Assembly: GCA_907165135.1 (NCBI GenBank)
Contig: OU015566.1
Coordinates: 3,350,501-3,414,500 of the forward strand
Length of the DNA: 64,000 nucleotides
From: Oikopleura dioica
Taxonomy: Eukaryota; Chordata; Appendicularia; Copelata; Oikopleuridae
Direction: 5' to 3'
The translations under genes and the position numbers were made by a program. The notes under the pieces were generated by a model. It searched no databases. It was not told where the DNA came from and saw only the letters and a program-made list of their open reading frames with translations. Shown here piece after piece: positions 31,368 through 43,873 of this stretch (position 1 is its first letter; the number at the start of each line of letters is the position of its first letter).

Positions 31368-34300
31368 ATGAGCTGTCTAGCAGGTAAGAAAATAGACAAA
31401 AGTCAGGTGGTTTCGATTATTTTACTTTGCAAATTTGATTTCCTTTATCATCTTTTTTGAGTCAAGATCTTCTAGGACCATTTTTAAGGGAGTAACTTTC
31501 ATTGATTTCACTTTCTGATTTTCTATAGCTCGGATATTTCAGATAATTGAATTCCAATTTAAAGTGGGTAAATTCACTAATTATTTTTTTATCGATGGGA
31601 ATTTAAGGATATCATCACTGATTATTCTTTTGGTAAAAATTGGGCAAATTAACCGTTTTAGACAGTAAGGAATCACTTATTTAACTTATGGTTTTCTCCT
31701 TGAAGGTACAAAAACGAGATTTTCTAGCTGTAAAATGGATGAAGCTAGCTAGTAAATAAAGCGTAAATGGTCATTTGAAATGATATTTTTCCAAAGATAA
31801 AGTACAGAAAATCAAGGCGGCCCGCTGAGAGCATGTTTGGTCGTTTCCAAATGGCCGATAATTTTGACACTTTGGTACTAAGTACACAACTGCCTCAAGT
31901 AATGGAGGCGATTAGGGCGGCAATTTTGACACCATTATGAAAAACCTTGAGCCCGTGAAGCCAACTAAAAGTCCTTACATCTGAAAACCACCAATACTGC
32001 TTATTTTCATGGCTTAAGGGTCTACCAAACGATAATTGTGAAATTTAAAATTTAAGCTTTTCGGAGAAAATACGAGTTTTCGATTTGTCATCAGAATAAT
32101 AGTAAAGCTCTCCTTAAGGAGGTAGATATCAAGAATCGGGATTTTCTGGCAGACTTTTCTCCCAATCCTAACATAGTGACCTATGATTTTTTTTGTTTTA
32201 ATAAAAAGTTAAGGCCCTTATCTCGTGCCTATGGACGGCCGATTTCTAAATTTCCAGAAAAAAAATCGGTAAAAATGGCGTTGAAAACTCGGAAATCGCT
32301 AAAAATGACCATTTTCTTGGCAGACTTTTCTCGAAACCCTTAAATAGGGCGGAATTTATTTTCTTCTAAGAAGTTAGATAAGACCCATGTCTAGATCCTA
32401 TGAGGGCCAGATTTTAAAATTTCAAAAATTTTTTTAAGAAAAAAATCGATTTCCTGTTTTTCACGATTTTCAATGAAAATATAAAATTTTGAATTTTTAT
32501 TCAGGAGTATTAAAATCATTCTTTAAATGTTCCCAGGGGTTTTTGTTAATGTTTTTCGGACGAAAGCTAAGTAATTACTTATTTAATTACGAAAAATTTG
32601 TCGATCTATTATCAAACGGGCAAATTTTCGAGATTTTAGAGGCGATTTTGTGAAAAATCACGTGGTCCAATCAAAAAATTTTTGCTTACAAGTTTTCTCC
32701 TCAACCTTGAAACTATACGTAGAAAAAGTTTGAGGCGGAAAAATGGAAAATTTTTTTCTTGATATCTACCTCCTTAAAATCGAAACTCAAGCAAAAAACA
32801 AACAGACATCCTCCAATCACCTTTTCAGACCCGCGATTCGCGTCGCCACCGCCAGGGCCGCACCGCTTGGGCCCTATGGAATTTCAGCTCCCACCGCCAC
32901 CAGGGAGTCACATGCTCGGCTCACCAGATATAGTCACCAGTTCCTCGTCACACGATTCCAGCTTTCTCCAGACCCTCTCTGGCCCGCACGATGAGCTTGC
33001 TGGTCCTGGTGGACCACCTCAAATGGGCGCTGGTCCCTTTCCCCTGGACCGTTTGGACCGGGAATGCCGCCTCATGGACCGCCTTTTGGGTGAGTTTTTA
33101 GTTTTCAGGTGATAGGAGAGGCTACACCCTTAAGAAAATAGTGATCCTGAGATTCTTAACTAAAAAAATTTAATTGAAAATTTTGGAATAGCGGCGCGGA
33201 AAATATGTTTGAAGCAGATGGCGTGGGAAAATCTGCTCATTTTTCAGTGGTATACAAATTTTATAATGTATATAATATCTCGCAGCGGGTGGACTGCGAC
33301 CTGGTGGAGTCCGGTTTGGGCCAGGTGCGCCCGCCAGTGCAACCACCGGCGCACCACCTGGTCCCACCAAAAAGAGGCGAAAACCGAGAAAATGAAAACC
33401 TAACTCAATATGTCAGTTCCCAGGGCCAGTCATCTTTTTAGATTCATAAATACCGCTTTAATTTTCACTTTCTGAAAATAGCAGATTGTTGTGAATTATT
33501 TCCGCTCCCTCTGTAAATCCCCATATTTTATTAGTTTGTCACCCACGTGACAGCCCGGCCAAGTCCTAATTCTTAACATTTGAGCACAATAATTTGACGA
33601 TTCTAAAGTTTGATGCGATTCTTGATCAAACAGGGCATATGTGCCGTGCGTCAAGTGCCATCAAGTGCACGAAAATCTGTGCCTACTTTAAGGGTATCAA
33701 CCCTCGCGCTCTCAATTATTGAATTCGATTCATTAATTTTTGCGACTCGCGCATGTCGAAAACGGATTAATGAGTTTGTCTATTGAGATTTCAAATAATT
33801 TATAATTTCCTGCATTTTTCATAAATCGTAGGATATACCCTTAAGTTTATCCTTCTAAAAATTGGTTTTCTATTTATTTTTACTCAAAATTTCTCATTTT
33901 GGAGCACAAAAATCTAAAAGAAATGTAAATTTTTAACTTTATTTTGTTCTTTGGATGTCGAAGGGTATACCCTTAAGGGTAAAGTCGTCGATTTGGCCGA
34001 CTTTAGGGCCGACTTTAATGTTTTTTTAAATTTGTGTTTATTGATATTTTTTAAAAAAAATGATCGTTTTCGGAGCAGAAAATAAAGATTTTCGACTGAA
34101 TTATAATTTTCGTATATCGATAGGTATACCCTTATTTCGCCAATATTCGTTTTATTCAATTCCTAAAACCACTTGCTCCCGAAAAATGTATCCCGGAAGG
34201 AAATTCTGCTTCTCGCGCGTGTCGGAAAACCTTGTCGGAAATGTAGAAAATTATTTCAAGGGTAGTTAGGGTACTTCCTACTGCATTGTGTTTGTCATCG

Positions 34301-37300
34301 CAATTTCCTGTTTACAGTGGCACGCGCGCGACCCGGATTATCCTATTTAGCCCGCTTGGTGATAACCTTTAAATCCCAAATCTTCACCATTTTAAGGCGC
34401 ATCCCCCCAAAGCGCAGCCGGAAAAAAGATAAATTCAAGGGCATATTTTTTTTATTCCAAAATTCGAAAATTGAAAGGTTACTCCCTTATTAAATCATTT
34501 TCAATCGAATTTGAACATCTGCTTTTGCGAAAAAATCAAGGTCGAATGAAAAAGGGAGAAATTTTCCTCTAGAATTTGGCGGCCGAGGTGCTTGATATTG
34601 GAATGTCAATTACACGAGTGGCCAGTGGAATTCGCGCGCACCGGGAGCACCCACTGATCAAGAACATACACACTCATCCACAGAATTTTAATAAAATTTC
34701 TTTCCAAATTTGAAAATTTAAAAATTTCAAGAATCAAAATTTCAAAAAAATTTTCAGGTCTGAAAATATTGATGAAAGTCAATATGTCGTTTACATTGAT
34801 CAAAGGTATCATTTAGCCTGTAGACGCCCTTAAGGGTGGGGCGACGAGAAGTGGTAGTGAACTAGAAAGTAGAAGCACTGGTGAAAATAGTAGATTCCTG
34901 CTTTTTTTTATCAGGACATTAACATTTTGACATGCGAGGAGAAATCTAGTCTTTGATAAACCAAACGCTGGGGGTTATCTTAACTAAACAGGAAGATTCC
35001 TTTTTTTGTGTTTGGGAAAAATGAGAATTTTATGGGTGTCAAAGTCAAAAGAAAAGCTGAGCAGTAATATGTTTTTGAGAAATTTAAGGGTATCGCCCCC
35101 GAAAAATCAATTTTTCGTCGAAAGTCGAAATAGTCGGAGGTACACCCTTAAGCTCTTTCTGTGGCCCGAGTTTTTTTATGACAGCCCTAGTAGGAATTAA
35201 GGGGATACAGTCCGTTATGTCACTTTGAAAGTGAGTTTTTTGGTTCGTTATTTTAGCCCAAGTCATAAGACGACTACGGAGTCGCCCTCTTTTTTTGCAG
35301 GTGCTGTGACAAGGCGCTTCCTTATGAAAATGGCAAGCGATTCTTATCACATTTTCTTATCACTCGCCTTGGATAAGCAAAGAATAGCTCTACTGACAGC
35401 CCAGCAAAATGGTGATCACAGATAGTCATCATCCATAACAAGAAAAGAGAACTTTTTCTTTTCAAAATTTTTCGAGTTCCAAATTTAATATGCTTTTTTC
35501 GAAGATATAATATGCTCCCCAAACACGCGAAAAATGGCCCAGCTGTTTCTATTGAGGAACAATTTTGAGCAAATTTCGCTGTTTAATTTAGCTTTGTTCA
35601 GGTACTTTTTTGACGCGTGTTCCTTTCAGTCCTCAAATGCCGGATTTTGACGCCTCCGGACAATCGGACTAAAATCGGCTATTTACTTTTCCGGATTAAA
35701 TTTTCTTCGCCTCTTCCACTCCGGATTTAATCAGTAATGATTAAAAAAAGGGATGGGAAGTGGCAAAAAGGGCGGGGTTGGAATTGATAAAAAGCAATTA
35801 AGGGTATCCCTATCTTAGATTCGTATTTTCCATCTTTCGCGAAGCTTTTTCATTCGGTTCATTTCCCAAATGTCGGCTTGATCTAATTGCTCGCGGCGGA
35901 TGATCCAGGCTATGATCCGACAAATTCGGCACCTGTGAGTGACAACAATATTCCCTCAAAATCGACAATTCCCAAAAATGCACATGCAATAGATCAATTT
36001 GAAAAAATACTTTTTTGAATCTCCGCCAAAAGGAAAGGAAAGAAGTATTGCATCAATTTTTGACCCCAACCCATCGTGGCTTCCGGATAAAAAATGGGAT
36101 CAGGGCGGGTTAACCGCTACGTCCTGCTTCAGCACAAGGCTTAAAACACTAGTTCTTTTTCTTTGTTTTAATTTTTTAAGCGGAATTGCACGTTTTGGTC
36201 GCTGCTTTTCGAGGCGTAAATTTGCAGTATTTTTCTCCTAATCCCGCGAGTCAATTTGGGCAACACTTGTTTTTGCCAGGGATTATGGAGGAAGCCTGCC
36301 TTTCTATACAAATAATAATTTGGGGATTGACGAATAATTTGAAAAGCCTTAGAAAAGTTCCACATTCGATGAGTCTCAAGTATTTTCATGAAAACTCATG
36401 AAAAAAAAAATTTTTGAGAACCTTTTCGAGCCGAAATTCATGAAAACTTATGAAAAAAAGGAATCATTTTGAGAAAATTTTCGAGCCAAAAATCGTGAAA
36501 ACTCATCTTAGAAGGAAGCTATATAATATAGAACATACAACTTTTCGAGTCGAAAGTCACAATAACTCGTGAAAAAATGATGCGCTTTTGAGAAAACCTT
36601 TTGAGCCGAAAATCATGAAAACTCATCATAAAAACTCGCGCGCTAAAATCAAAAGAAAAATATTCAACTCCGGCGCTAGAATCCAGTCGCGGGTCCCTCT
36701 CATCGGCTCAAGAGCTCACTCTCTTGTCCAAAATTCAAAATTTTCAAATTTCGCGAAAATGTCTTTCTTGAAAGAAAACTTACACGCTAAATTAGCGAAT
36801 ATCAAAGGCCCACGCCCCTGGAAGAGCGCGCGTATGGGGGCTACTTGAGAATGTTTACAGAAATTAGCATTTTGGCACTTTTCTTTTGAGATTTTTTGAA
36901 TTTGAAATTTTAGCGTGAAATGCCAAGAATGTTGGGTAATCAGCTGTTTGCGGCGCCAATTTTGATTCTGAATTAATTAAATTAAGAAGGAACACGATTG
37001 TTTTCCAAAAAACACCCAGCCCAATGATCGTGGCGCTAGAAAAAAAAAGAGCTGAGTCGAAATCAAATTTCTCGACTCGAAATGCCACCCATCTGCTGAT
37101 CACAAATTAATTTTCGGACCGAAATTGAGTTTTCTTATCAAAAAGTCGACATTTTTCGGCTCAAACTTTCTCAAAAATTGGGGGAGAAAGGTTAATCCGC
37201 TGAGTTTTGACTCGAAAAAACGAGGCATCATCGAATTTTTTTCCTTAAAAAATTCAATCAACGAATCAAAAATAAGGGTATCAAAACGATAAACCAGTAT

Positions 37301-40300
37301 TTTATCATTTATAAATAAAGCTCTTTAAAAATCGAAGTCAAAAATGTAAAGATGGGATACCCTTAAGAAAATTAAACGACTTGTTACCAATTTAACCGAC
37401 ATAGTATAGGGGGTCCCCTTATAAACGAATTTTTGTCATAAAAAACGTATTTGATTTTCGATTTTTTTTTTATTTATTTTCTTGAAAAAACAGGTGTCAA
37501 GAAAAAGACTCCACGATTTTTTCTAGTCACAGGTGCAATTTTGAACCCCCCAAAACCTCAAGTCACTTCCGTTTCCGATTTTCTCAGCGCACCTGCGCCA
37601 GGAATATATTTTTGGCAAACTAGTTTAAATTAGTTTTACGCAGCTGGTGCTTAGGCCGAAGCAACAAGGAAGAGAGAGTAATTTTATTTTTAGCCATCGA
37701 CTTGGATTTCCTCCGGGAATGCCCTGTGGACCGAGACTTGGACTGCCGATTCCGCCGCCGCCGTTCTTGGACTTTTATGGAATGCCTGGTGGTTTAGATG
37801 GCAATTATAGAAAGGTAAAAGAAAATTCCAAAAAAAAAACGAATTTAAGGCTCCTCCTTCTGTTTGACATTTATTAAAAGGCACAAAGAACGTTTTCGAG
37901 TCAAAAAACTCAGATATTCTTAAGGGTATCCCTTTCAAATTAAGTCATTTTGTCAATTTATGTTCGAACTTATATTTGATGCATTTTTGACTCAAAAAAT
38001 TAAGAGTATCCCAACAATATTAAACAACAAGATATCTTTTGAAAATATCGTTGGGATGCCCTTAATTATTTTTGACTCAAAAAAGGCTCAAGCATAAATG
38101 ATCATATGACTCGTTTTGAGAGGTATACCCTTAGATATCTTATATTTTTCATTTTTATAATTATGTTTCTTAAAAAATAAAATCAGCTTCAGAAGAGAAA
38201 AGCGTGCGGAAAATGCGTACCCTGCCAGCGAAAAGACAACTGCGGCACATGCCTGAACTGCGTCAACCGAGCAAAAGGCAAACAAATCTGCATCCACAGG
38301 AAATGCGACGCTCTCAAGAAAAAGGTAAGCGGCCACTTTCTAATGGCTGAAAATCTCGGCCGGCGGCGGCGCTGTTGCGAGTTGAATTCATTTCATTTTT
38401 TTTAATTCAAAAGTGCAATTTAGTTGACACACCCGCCGCTCGTTTATAATGCATTAGAGCACAGATTTGGCAGATTTGGGCACGCAATGTTAACTCATTA
38501 GTGACTCCATGTTTTTTCTTTGCCAGTTTTTTCGGGAAGAAAGGGTTCGTGATAGATACACTTTCTTCCCAAAAAAACTGATTGATCCGATTGGGGGGGT
38601 TGAATTTCGACTCGAAATTTTTTCACTCGGAATTTTTTTCGACTCGAAATTCTTTTTCTCGAAATTTTTTTCGACTCAAAATTTTTTGACTCGAAATTCT
38701 TTTCGACTTGAATTAATTTTTCGAGCCGAAATTTCGAGCGCCAGTTTGACTTCTAAAATTCTGTTTAACCCTCTCTGTATCAGCACGATTTTAAAAAAGA
38801 AGAAGCCGGTATGTGCATTCGAGTGCCGGAATGCATGTCCATCTCGATTCACATTTTTATCGCTTGAGCAAAGTGCCCGAGCGGGCTCCTCAAAATTTAT
38901 AAATATTGAAATTTTAAACTCAAAAGGGCAAAATGCTTATTTAATGCATCAAATTCAGCCCGAATATGTCCCTTTCGTTTTGCTTATACAGGCAATTTTG
39001 GAAGTTTCAAGAAAGAAGAAAAGCAAAGTTTCGTTTTCGAGTCGAAAATTCTCAAAAACATCCTCAAGAACCTAATGATTTTCTTGTCGAAAAAGAGTTT
39101 CGACTCGAAATTTGGATTTATTGAAGAATCAGTGATTCTGAATCACTCAAAATAACTCCTCTATATTTTCAAATTTCGGCTCGAAAAAGTGTTTTTTTTT
39201 TGCTCAAAACGAAGAATTCAACGTAGAAAACCACTTTTTCGAGTCGAAATTGAGATCTGTCGAATAATCGTTTTTTTGAGTCATTTTTCGACACATAACC
39301 ATTTTTCTGGCAAAATCTGCAAAATGGAAAAAGAAAAAAATAATGAATCGGATCAGAGGCGGTTCTTAGGCTTGACCACAAGAGTTGGAAAATTCAAAAG
39401 TACTCGCCGTCGCTTTCGATTTTGCATAAAGCAGGGACCACAAATGAAGTTAACCGCGGCGGCACATAATCGCTCTAATTAACCAAACCTAATACTACGC
39501 AGAATCGACAACAAGCAAAAAAAGTAACTGTATTTTTCAGGCTTCGAAATTCGACAAAGATGACGACAAAGACGACAGAAGCAACGGTCACAAGGTAAGG
39601 AGACACCGACAGTTTTTCTCGGAGGGTTGATTAGGCGGCAAATTAAGGGATTCAATTGCGAATATTTCTTTTTCCATGTCGATAGGAATCTGAAGCCAGG
39701 GTAAATAGAGGAAAGTGGGTCTAACTGACGCAGGAATTTGAACTTTGGAAGAAGATTTCGACTCGAAAAAAGCAAAGATTATTAAGGGCTTCCCACCGAA
39801 AACTGAGATTTTCGATTTTCGAAGATTTCGACTCGAGAGAAGCAAAAATTACTAAGGGCTTCCCAAAGAAAACTGAGACTTTCGATTTTGAGGAGATTTC
39901 GACTCGAAAAAAGCATAAAATATTATGGGTATCCAAACGAAACTTAACAAAATTTGAATGGTTAAGGGTATCCTCAACGATCTCATTCGACCGCTAAAAT
40001 CGTTGGTGACACCCTTAAAGTGAAGCCCTTTTCTCGATTTTCTTCGATTCTTTGAATGAGAAAGTCCTCAATTTTTATCACTAGAAATCTTCAAGTGCCC
40101 GAAAAACCCACAAAGTAACATAAAAGCCATAAGTCCTCTTCCCTCCACAAAAAAAAAAGAAAGTGGAGAGTGGCAGCTCGATAAGATCACCGAGGTCATT
40201 GTGCACCTGTTATCTTCACTTTCCCTCTCGATATTTATTTTTTCGCGAAATTTTTTGAAATTTCTTTGTCAAGGAGAAAGAGAGCAAATGATATCACTAA

Positions 40301-42976
40301 TTAATCTACGCGCGCGGGCGCACTCGCTCTAATGCGCTTAGGAAGTCAACCCTTTTTCCGGGCTAAACTGATACCTTTGACATTTTCCTTTTTTCCCTGT
40401 CCCGATTTTTTCCCTTTTCGAGCTGGCTGGATGAAGAAATCAGATATACATTTTTCGCTGTAATTTAACACTGCTCCAAGTCGCGCCCCTGTGTGTATCG
40501 AGGTGGCGTTATCTTGTTTATTTACTAATGCGGTGGTGTTATTCTAACGTATCCTCGCTCGTCTGTTGGGGCGTATTTGTTCAGCTACTCGGTAATGAGC
40601 ACCACCGAGCCCATAATTTTACATAAACACCTTCTACCAAACAAATTATTACTTTAGCTCGAAAATACACAACCACCATCTTCCCCGGTGGCTTTTTGAG
40701 ATTTCAAGGAAATTGACATACAACTATGAAAATAACTTTTTCCGCAGCAAAACAACTCTCGACTCGGAAACCTGCAAAAAAACCCTGAGTCAGGGTTTTC
40801 AATCAGCTCTTAAGAAAAGCCGCTTAAAACAAAGCCGCGAAGCTTCCACGCGGCTTTTCCAGCGGCTTTTCGAAACCCTGACTCAGGTTTCGAAACAGGT
40901 TTTCGACTCGCTTGATTTAAGGGTATCAACAACGATTTTTGAAATTCGAAGCTCACTCCCTTAATTCGGAAAACCTGATTCAGGTTTTAAAATATCTTTC
41001 CGATCCGCTTGATTTAAGGGTATCAACAACGATTATTCGAAAAATCGATGCTCACCCCCTTAATTCAAAAAACCTGGAACGCACCCCATTTTCTTATGCC
41101 ATGAAAATCGTAATTAAAAGTTTTGATTTCATGACTCAACAAAAAAAAAATTCTCAATTCTGCCTAATTGAAAATTTCAAACTCAATCAACTCGTGCAAA
41201 CATTCCCATTCTTCACTGGCGCTCGTTCAAGAAAACGAGTTAAAAAGAGCGATTGCGTTTATTTTTCTTGGAGATATAGTTTTCTTTCTTTCAAAAAGAA
41301 AAATCGCCATTTTTTCGAAATTTTCTGAAAACTTTTTTGCGCCAAATTTGTTTTGAGAAGAAATATGGATATATTTCCATTTGAAAAAAAGGAGGATGAG
41401 ATTTATCATCACAAAAATAATCAATGTCGATTTCAAATTTGAAATCTCAAAATCGCGCAAATCCTAATTGGATTGAAAGGCAAACCAAATAATTGATGGA
41501 TTCTGAGAAGCCGCTTAGCCCGACTGGCTTCAGAGCTCAAATAGACAATAAAGATGACCGACTAAGACCCTTTTAAAATAATGAAATGGAAGGAAAGATA
41601 GATACAGTAACTTATTTTGTCGATTTTAGTCGCCGTTTTCGGAGCGAGATGGAATGAGACCGCCGCAAATGATGCCCTTTGGAGATGGTCTAATGCCTGG
41701 AATGCCTGGTAAGTCAGACTTTTTCATCTTTATTTATCGTCCGGGAGCACCTTATTTTCGAAAAACTTCATTGATCGCTAACCATTATACTTAGATCGTG
41801 ACGGGAACCTCCCTCCTCCGATGATGGGTCTTCCACCGCACATGATGCCTCCTCACCCTGGCATGCTCGGCCCCGTTCCTCCATCTTGGGACGGTCCAGG
41901 CCCCCATGGCCCCGGCCTCCCACCACATCCCCTCGGTCCTGGCGGCCCAGGTCCAGCCTTGGATCCGAATGGCCCGCATCCGCCGCCATTTTACCCACCT
42001 CCTGGAGAAATGATGCCTTTTGACGAGAACTCGCCTCACCATCCTGCATTCATGGCGAACAACAATCCTCAGAATTTGAACTCGTCGAACGATTCATCAT
42101 CTCCACAGCCGCAGAGTAATCCTCAAATCACACCGCTCGGTTCGAATCAATTGCCTCCTGTTAGCGACAGGGTTCGGTAATTTGAGCTCAAGCTAAAACT
42201 CATTTTGGCTAGACGCTCAAATTTCCTCAAATTGAGAACTCAAAGTGACTTGAGAAATCATTTTGAGAAAATTTGAGAGTTTAGAGAGTTTTGAGTTTTT
42301 GGGAGATTTGAGAGTTTTGAGTTTTCAAAACTCAAATTAAGCGAGCGCTTCCTTGATTGGCTCATGGATCGCCCGAATTGATTTCTCACTTGAGCTCTCA
42401 TCTCTGAGTTCTCAAAACTCAAATTAAAAAACGTGAGTCTCAAGCTTTGTTTCCTTGAGTTTTAGCGTGAGCTCAAATTACCGAACCCTGGTTAGCGAAG
42501 AAGGATTGACCCCAATGACGAATCCCCATCATCTTCCCCCTGCTCCTCATCATCCCCATCATCTGCCGCATTTGTCCGCCCCCTTCTTCCCAGGGCCAGG
42601 TGGAGAAATGCCTCTGCCGCCGATTTCGATGGTTTCATCGCTGCCGCAAAGTCTCCCCTTGCCCCTGCCGATGATGAGTCATCCTCCCATCAGCAGCAGC
42701 ACGCCAGACCAGCCCCAACTCAACATCCCCGGCCCTGGCTTGCTAAAACCGATCATTTCAACAACTCCGACTCCGATAACCTCCTCAAATCCTCTTCCAG
42801 CAAATCCGGCAATACCGAATGCGCCATTGCCAACAACAACGACGCCGCAAAATCCAGCGGGAATGAGCGGAAAGAACACGAGTTTGAACAATTCGCCGGA
42901 AAGCGGGAGCAGATGCTCGATAAGTCCGAGAGACTCGGGTTATGACTCGAACGAAGTTGTCAAGACGGAGCTCTAG
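31368..42976 (+). CDS. CXXC zinc-finger protein, CXXC4/5/TET finger class
   Basis: Proposed exons: 31368-31383, 32829-33089, 33286-~33385, 37694-37814, 38193-38324, 39541-39594, 41630-41708, 41795-42176, 42496-42976. Exon 5 encodes the CXXC finger (44 residues): [19 protein letters not shown], then the HQIC-like [14 protein letters not shown]. Its pattern matches CXXC4, CXXC5 and TET fingers, which bind CpG-containing DNA. The rest is low-complexity Pro/Gly/Met/His. The C-terminus ends with Ser-rich text and EVVKTEL. No TET dioxygenase domain is present. The exon 3 donor is not GT (GA-AG would keep phase). Exon 2 has a frame anomaly. Introns are MITE-rich. The finger is certain; the exact exon chain is less so. 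Confidence 0.7.
32114..32777. repeat. 664-bp TTAA MITE in intron 1 of the CXXC gene
   Basis: TTAAGGAGGTAGATATCAAG is exactly inverted at the right end (CTTGATATCTACCTCCTTAA). Inside, TTTTCTGGCAGACTTTTCTC and TTTTCTTGGCAGACTTTTCTC mark an internal direct repeat. It ends 51 bp before exon 2. Confidence 0.7.
33660..38130. repeat. Scattered TTAAGGGTATC / GATACCCTTAA hairpins in the large CXXC intron
   Basis: Paired inverted motifs occur near 33690-33840, 33965-34135, 35085-35150, 37275-37360, 37920-38060 and 38120, each pair 50-160 bp apart. They are small members of the TTAA family. No exon is recognised between 33386 and 37693. Confidence 0.5.
36390..36640. repeat. Diverged tandem repeat (TTTTCGAGCCGAAA unit)
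   Basis: Three or four units of 60-80 bp share TTTTGAGAA, CCTTTTCGAGCCGAAA and CATGAAAACTCAT. Intronic, no ORF. Confidence 0.45.
38590..39300. repeat. TTCGACTCGAAAT word cluster in CXXC intron
   Basis: The palindromic word TTTCGACTCGAAATT and close variants recur many times, most densely at 38600-38740. A long chance frame (38509-39075) crosses it but has no recognisable product. Confidence 0.45.
39740..39940. repeat. Three tandem copies of a 67-bp unit
   Basis: GATTTCGACTCGAAAAAAGC, then AAGGGCTTCCCA and AACTGAGATTTTCGATTT, repeat three times with small changes. It lies in the intron between the exons at 39541 and 41630. Confidence 0.55.
40765..40910. repeat. Foldback element, CCTGAGTCAGG family
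   Basis: GACTCGGAAACCTG and ACCCTGAGTCAGGGTTTT pair with AAACCCTGACTCAGGTTTCG and CAGGTTTTCGACTCG. The centre has AAGCCGC/GCGGCTT hairpins as in the 13909 copy. Confidence 0.65.
42168..42490. repeat. hAT-like MITE with perfect 8-bp target duplication inside CXXC coding sequence
   Basis: The 323-bp element starts CAGGGTTCGGTAATTTGAG and ends with its exact inverse. It is flanked by GTTAGCGA at 42160-42167 and again at 42491-42498. CAGGG ends and 8-bp duplications are hAT hallmarks. It interrupts the reading frame with a stop 4 codons in. Splicing from GT at 42177 to AG at 42495 removes 319 nt and keeps frame. Confidence 0.8.
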
Positions 42977-43873
42977 AATTTGAGAAAATTCAAAATGGAG
43001 AAATGAGCTGTTGTATTAAATTGTAAGTTGGACAAAATTTATTCTTTTTCAACAAAAAATCTTTAAAAAATAATTCAAATTTAATCGGCAATTCAAAAAT
43101 TCTCTTCCTTGATTTCAAAACTAACTATTTCCTTTCAGATATTTATTTCGCTGGCTGAAAAACACGGAGCAGTTAGGATCTTGCATGATCTTTTTTCTCT
43201 TTGAACCTTCATCTTTCAATCAAAAACTCGCAATAGACTATAGTCAACCCTTCAACTTTCAACTTTCGCTAAAAAGAATCAACCTTACTGTATTTCAAAA
43301 AACTGTACAAAACGACGACAAACACACAAAACCATTCATTTTTAAGTTGCAGTCTGTATCTTTTGTTTATTTCCTGTTGTAAAAATAAAAAACTATCGAA
43401 TAAAAATAAAAATAGAAAACTTTGAGCTTTTTGATGAATTTGATCATGCGCTGGAAATTCTAGCAGCTGCAGCAAATGTCAAAAGAGGGAAGAGCTACAA
43501 AGGTCAATTCCAGCTTATCTTTAATTTTGCGGAATCGAGTTTTGATCGAAAAACTTTCAAAATTGATCCAATTTTTTCGGCACAGGTGCAGAAATTTTAC
43601 TTCCGTAGTCGTTTTCATAAATTTTTACTACCGACTTTGATTGGTTTTTCGAAAAAAAAATTAAAGTAAAAAAATATTTTTCGATTATTAAAAATAAAAA
43701 ATTATGATTTTTGCAATCACCTAAAATACAATTGTCTAATAAGAACGGTACTATTTTCGCCCCAAACTCGCTTTGTTCAACGAACATGTTTCAACCAAAA
43801 ACATGATAAACATAACTTTCCCGGGTCTTCTTGGCCATTTCACGTTTGCATCAAAAATTTTCAAAATTAAAAA
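42977..43873. other. 3' region of the CXXC gene and intergenic spacer
   Basis: AT-rich trailer. Several AATAAA-type signals lie near 43385-43410. No other gene is supported. Confidence 0.3.

Noticed and set aside
38509-39075. 188-codon + strand ORF in the CXXC intron
   Set aside because: It runs through TTCGACTCGAAAT repeats and has no recognisable domain or phase link to neighbouring exons.
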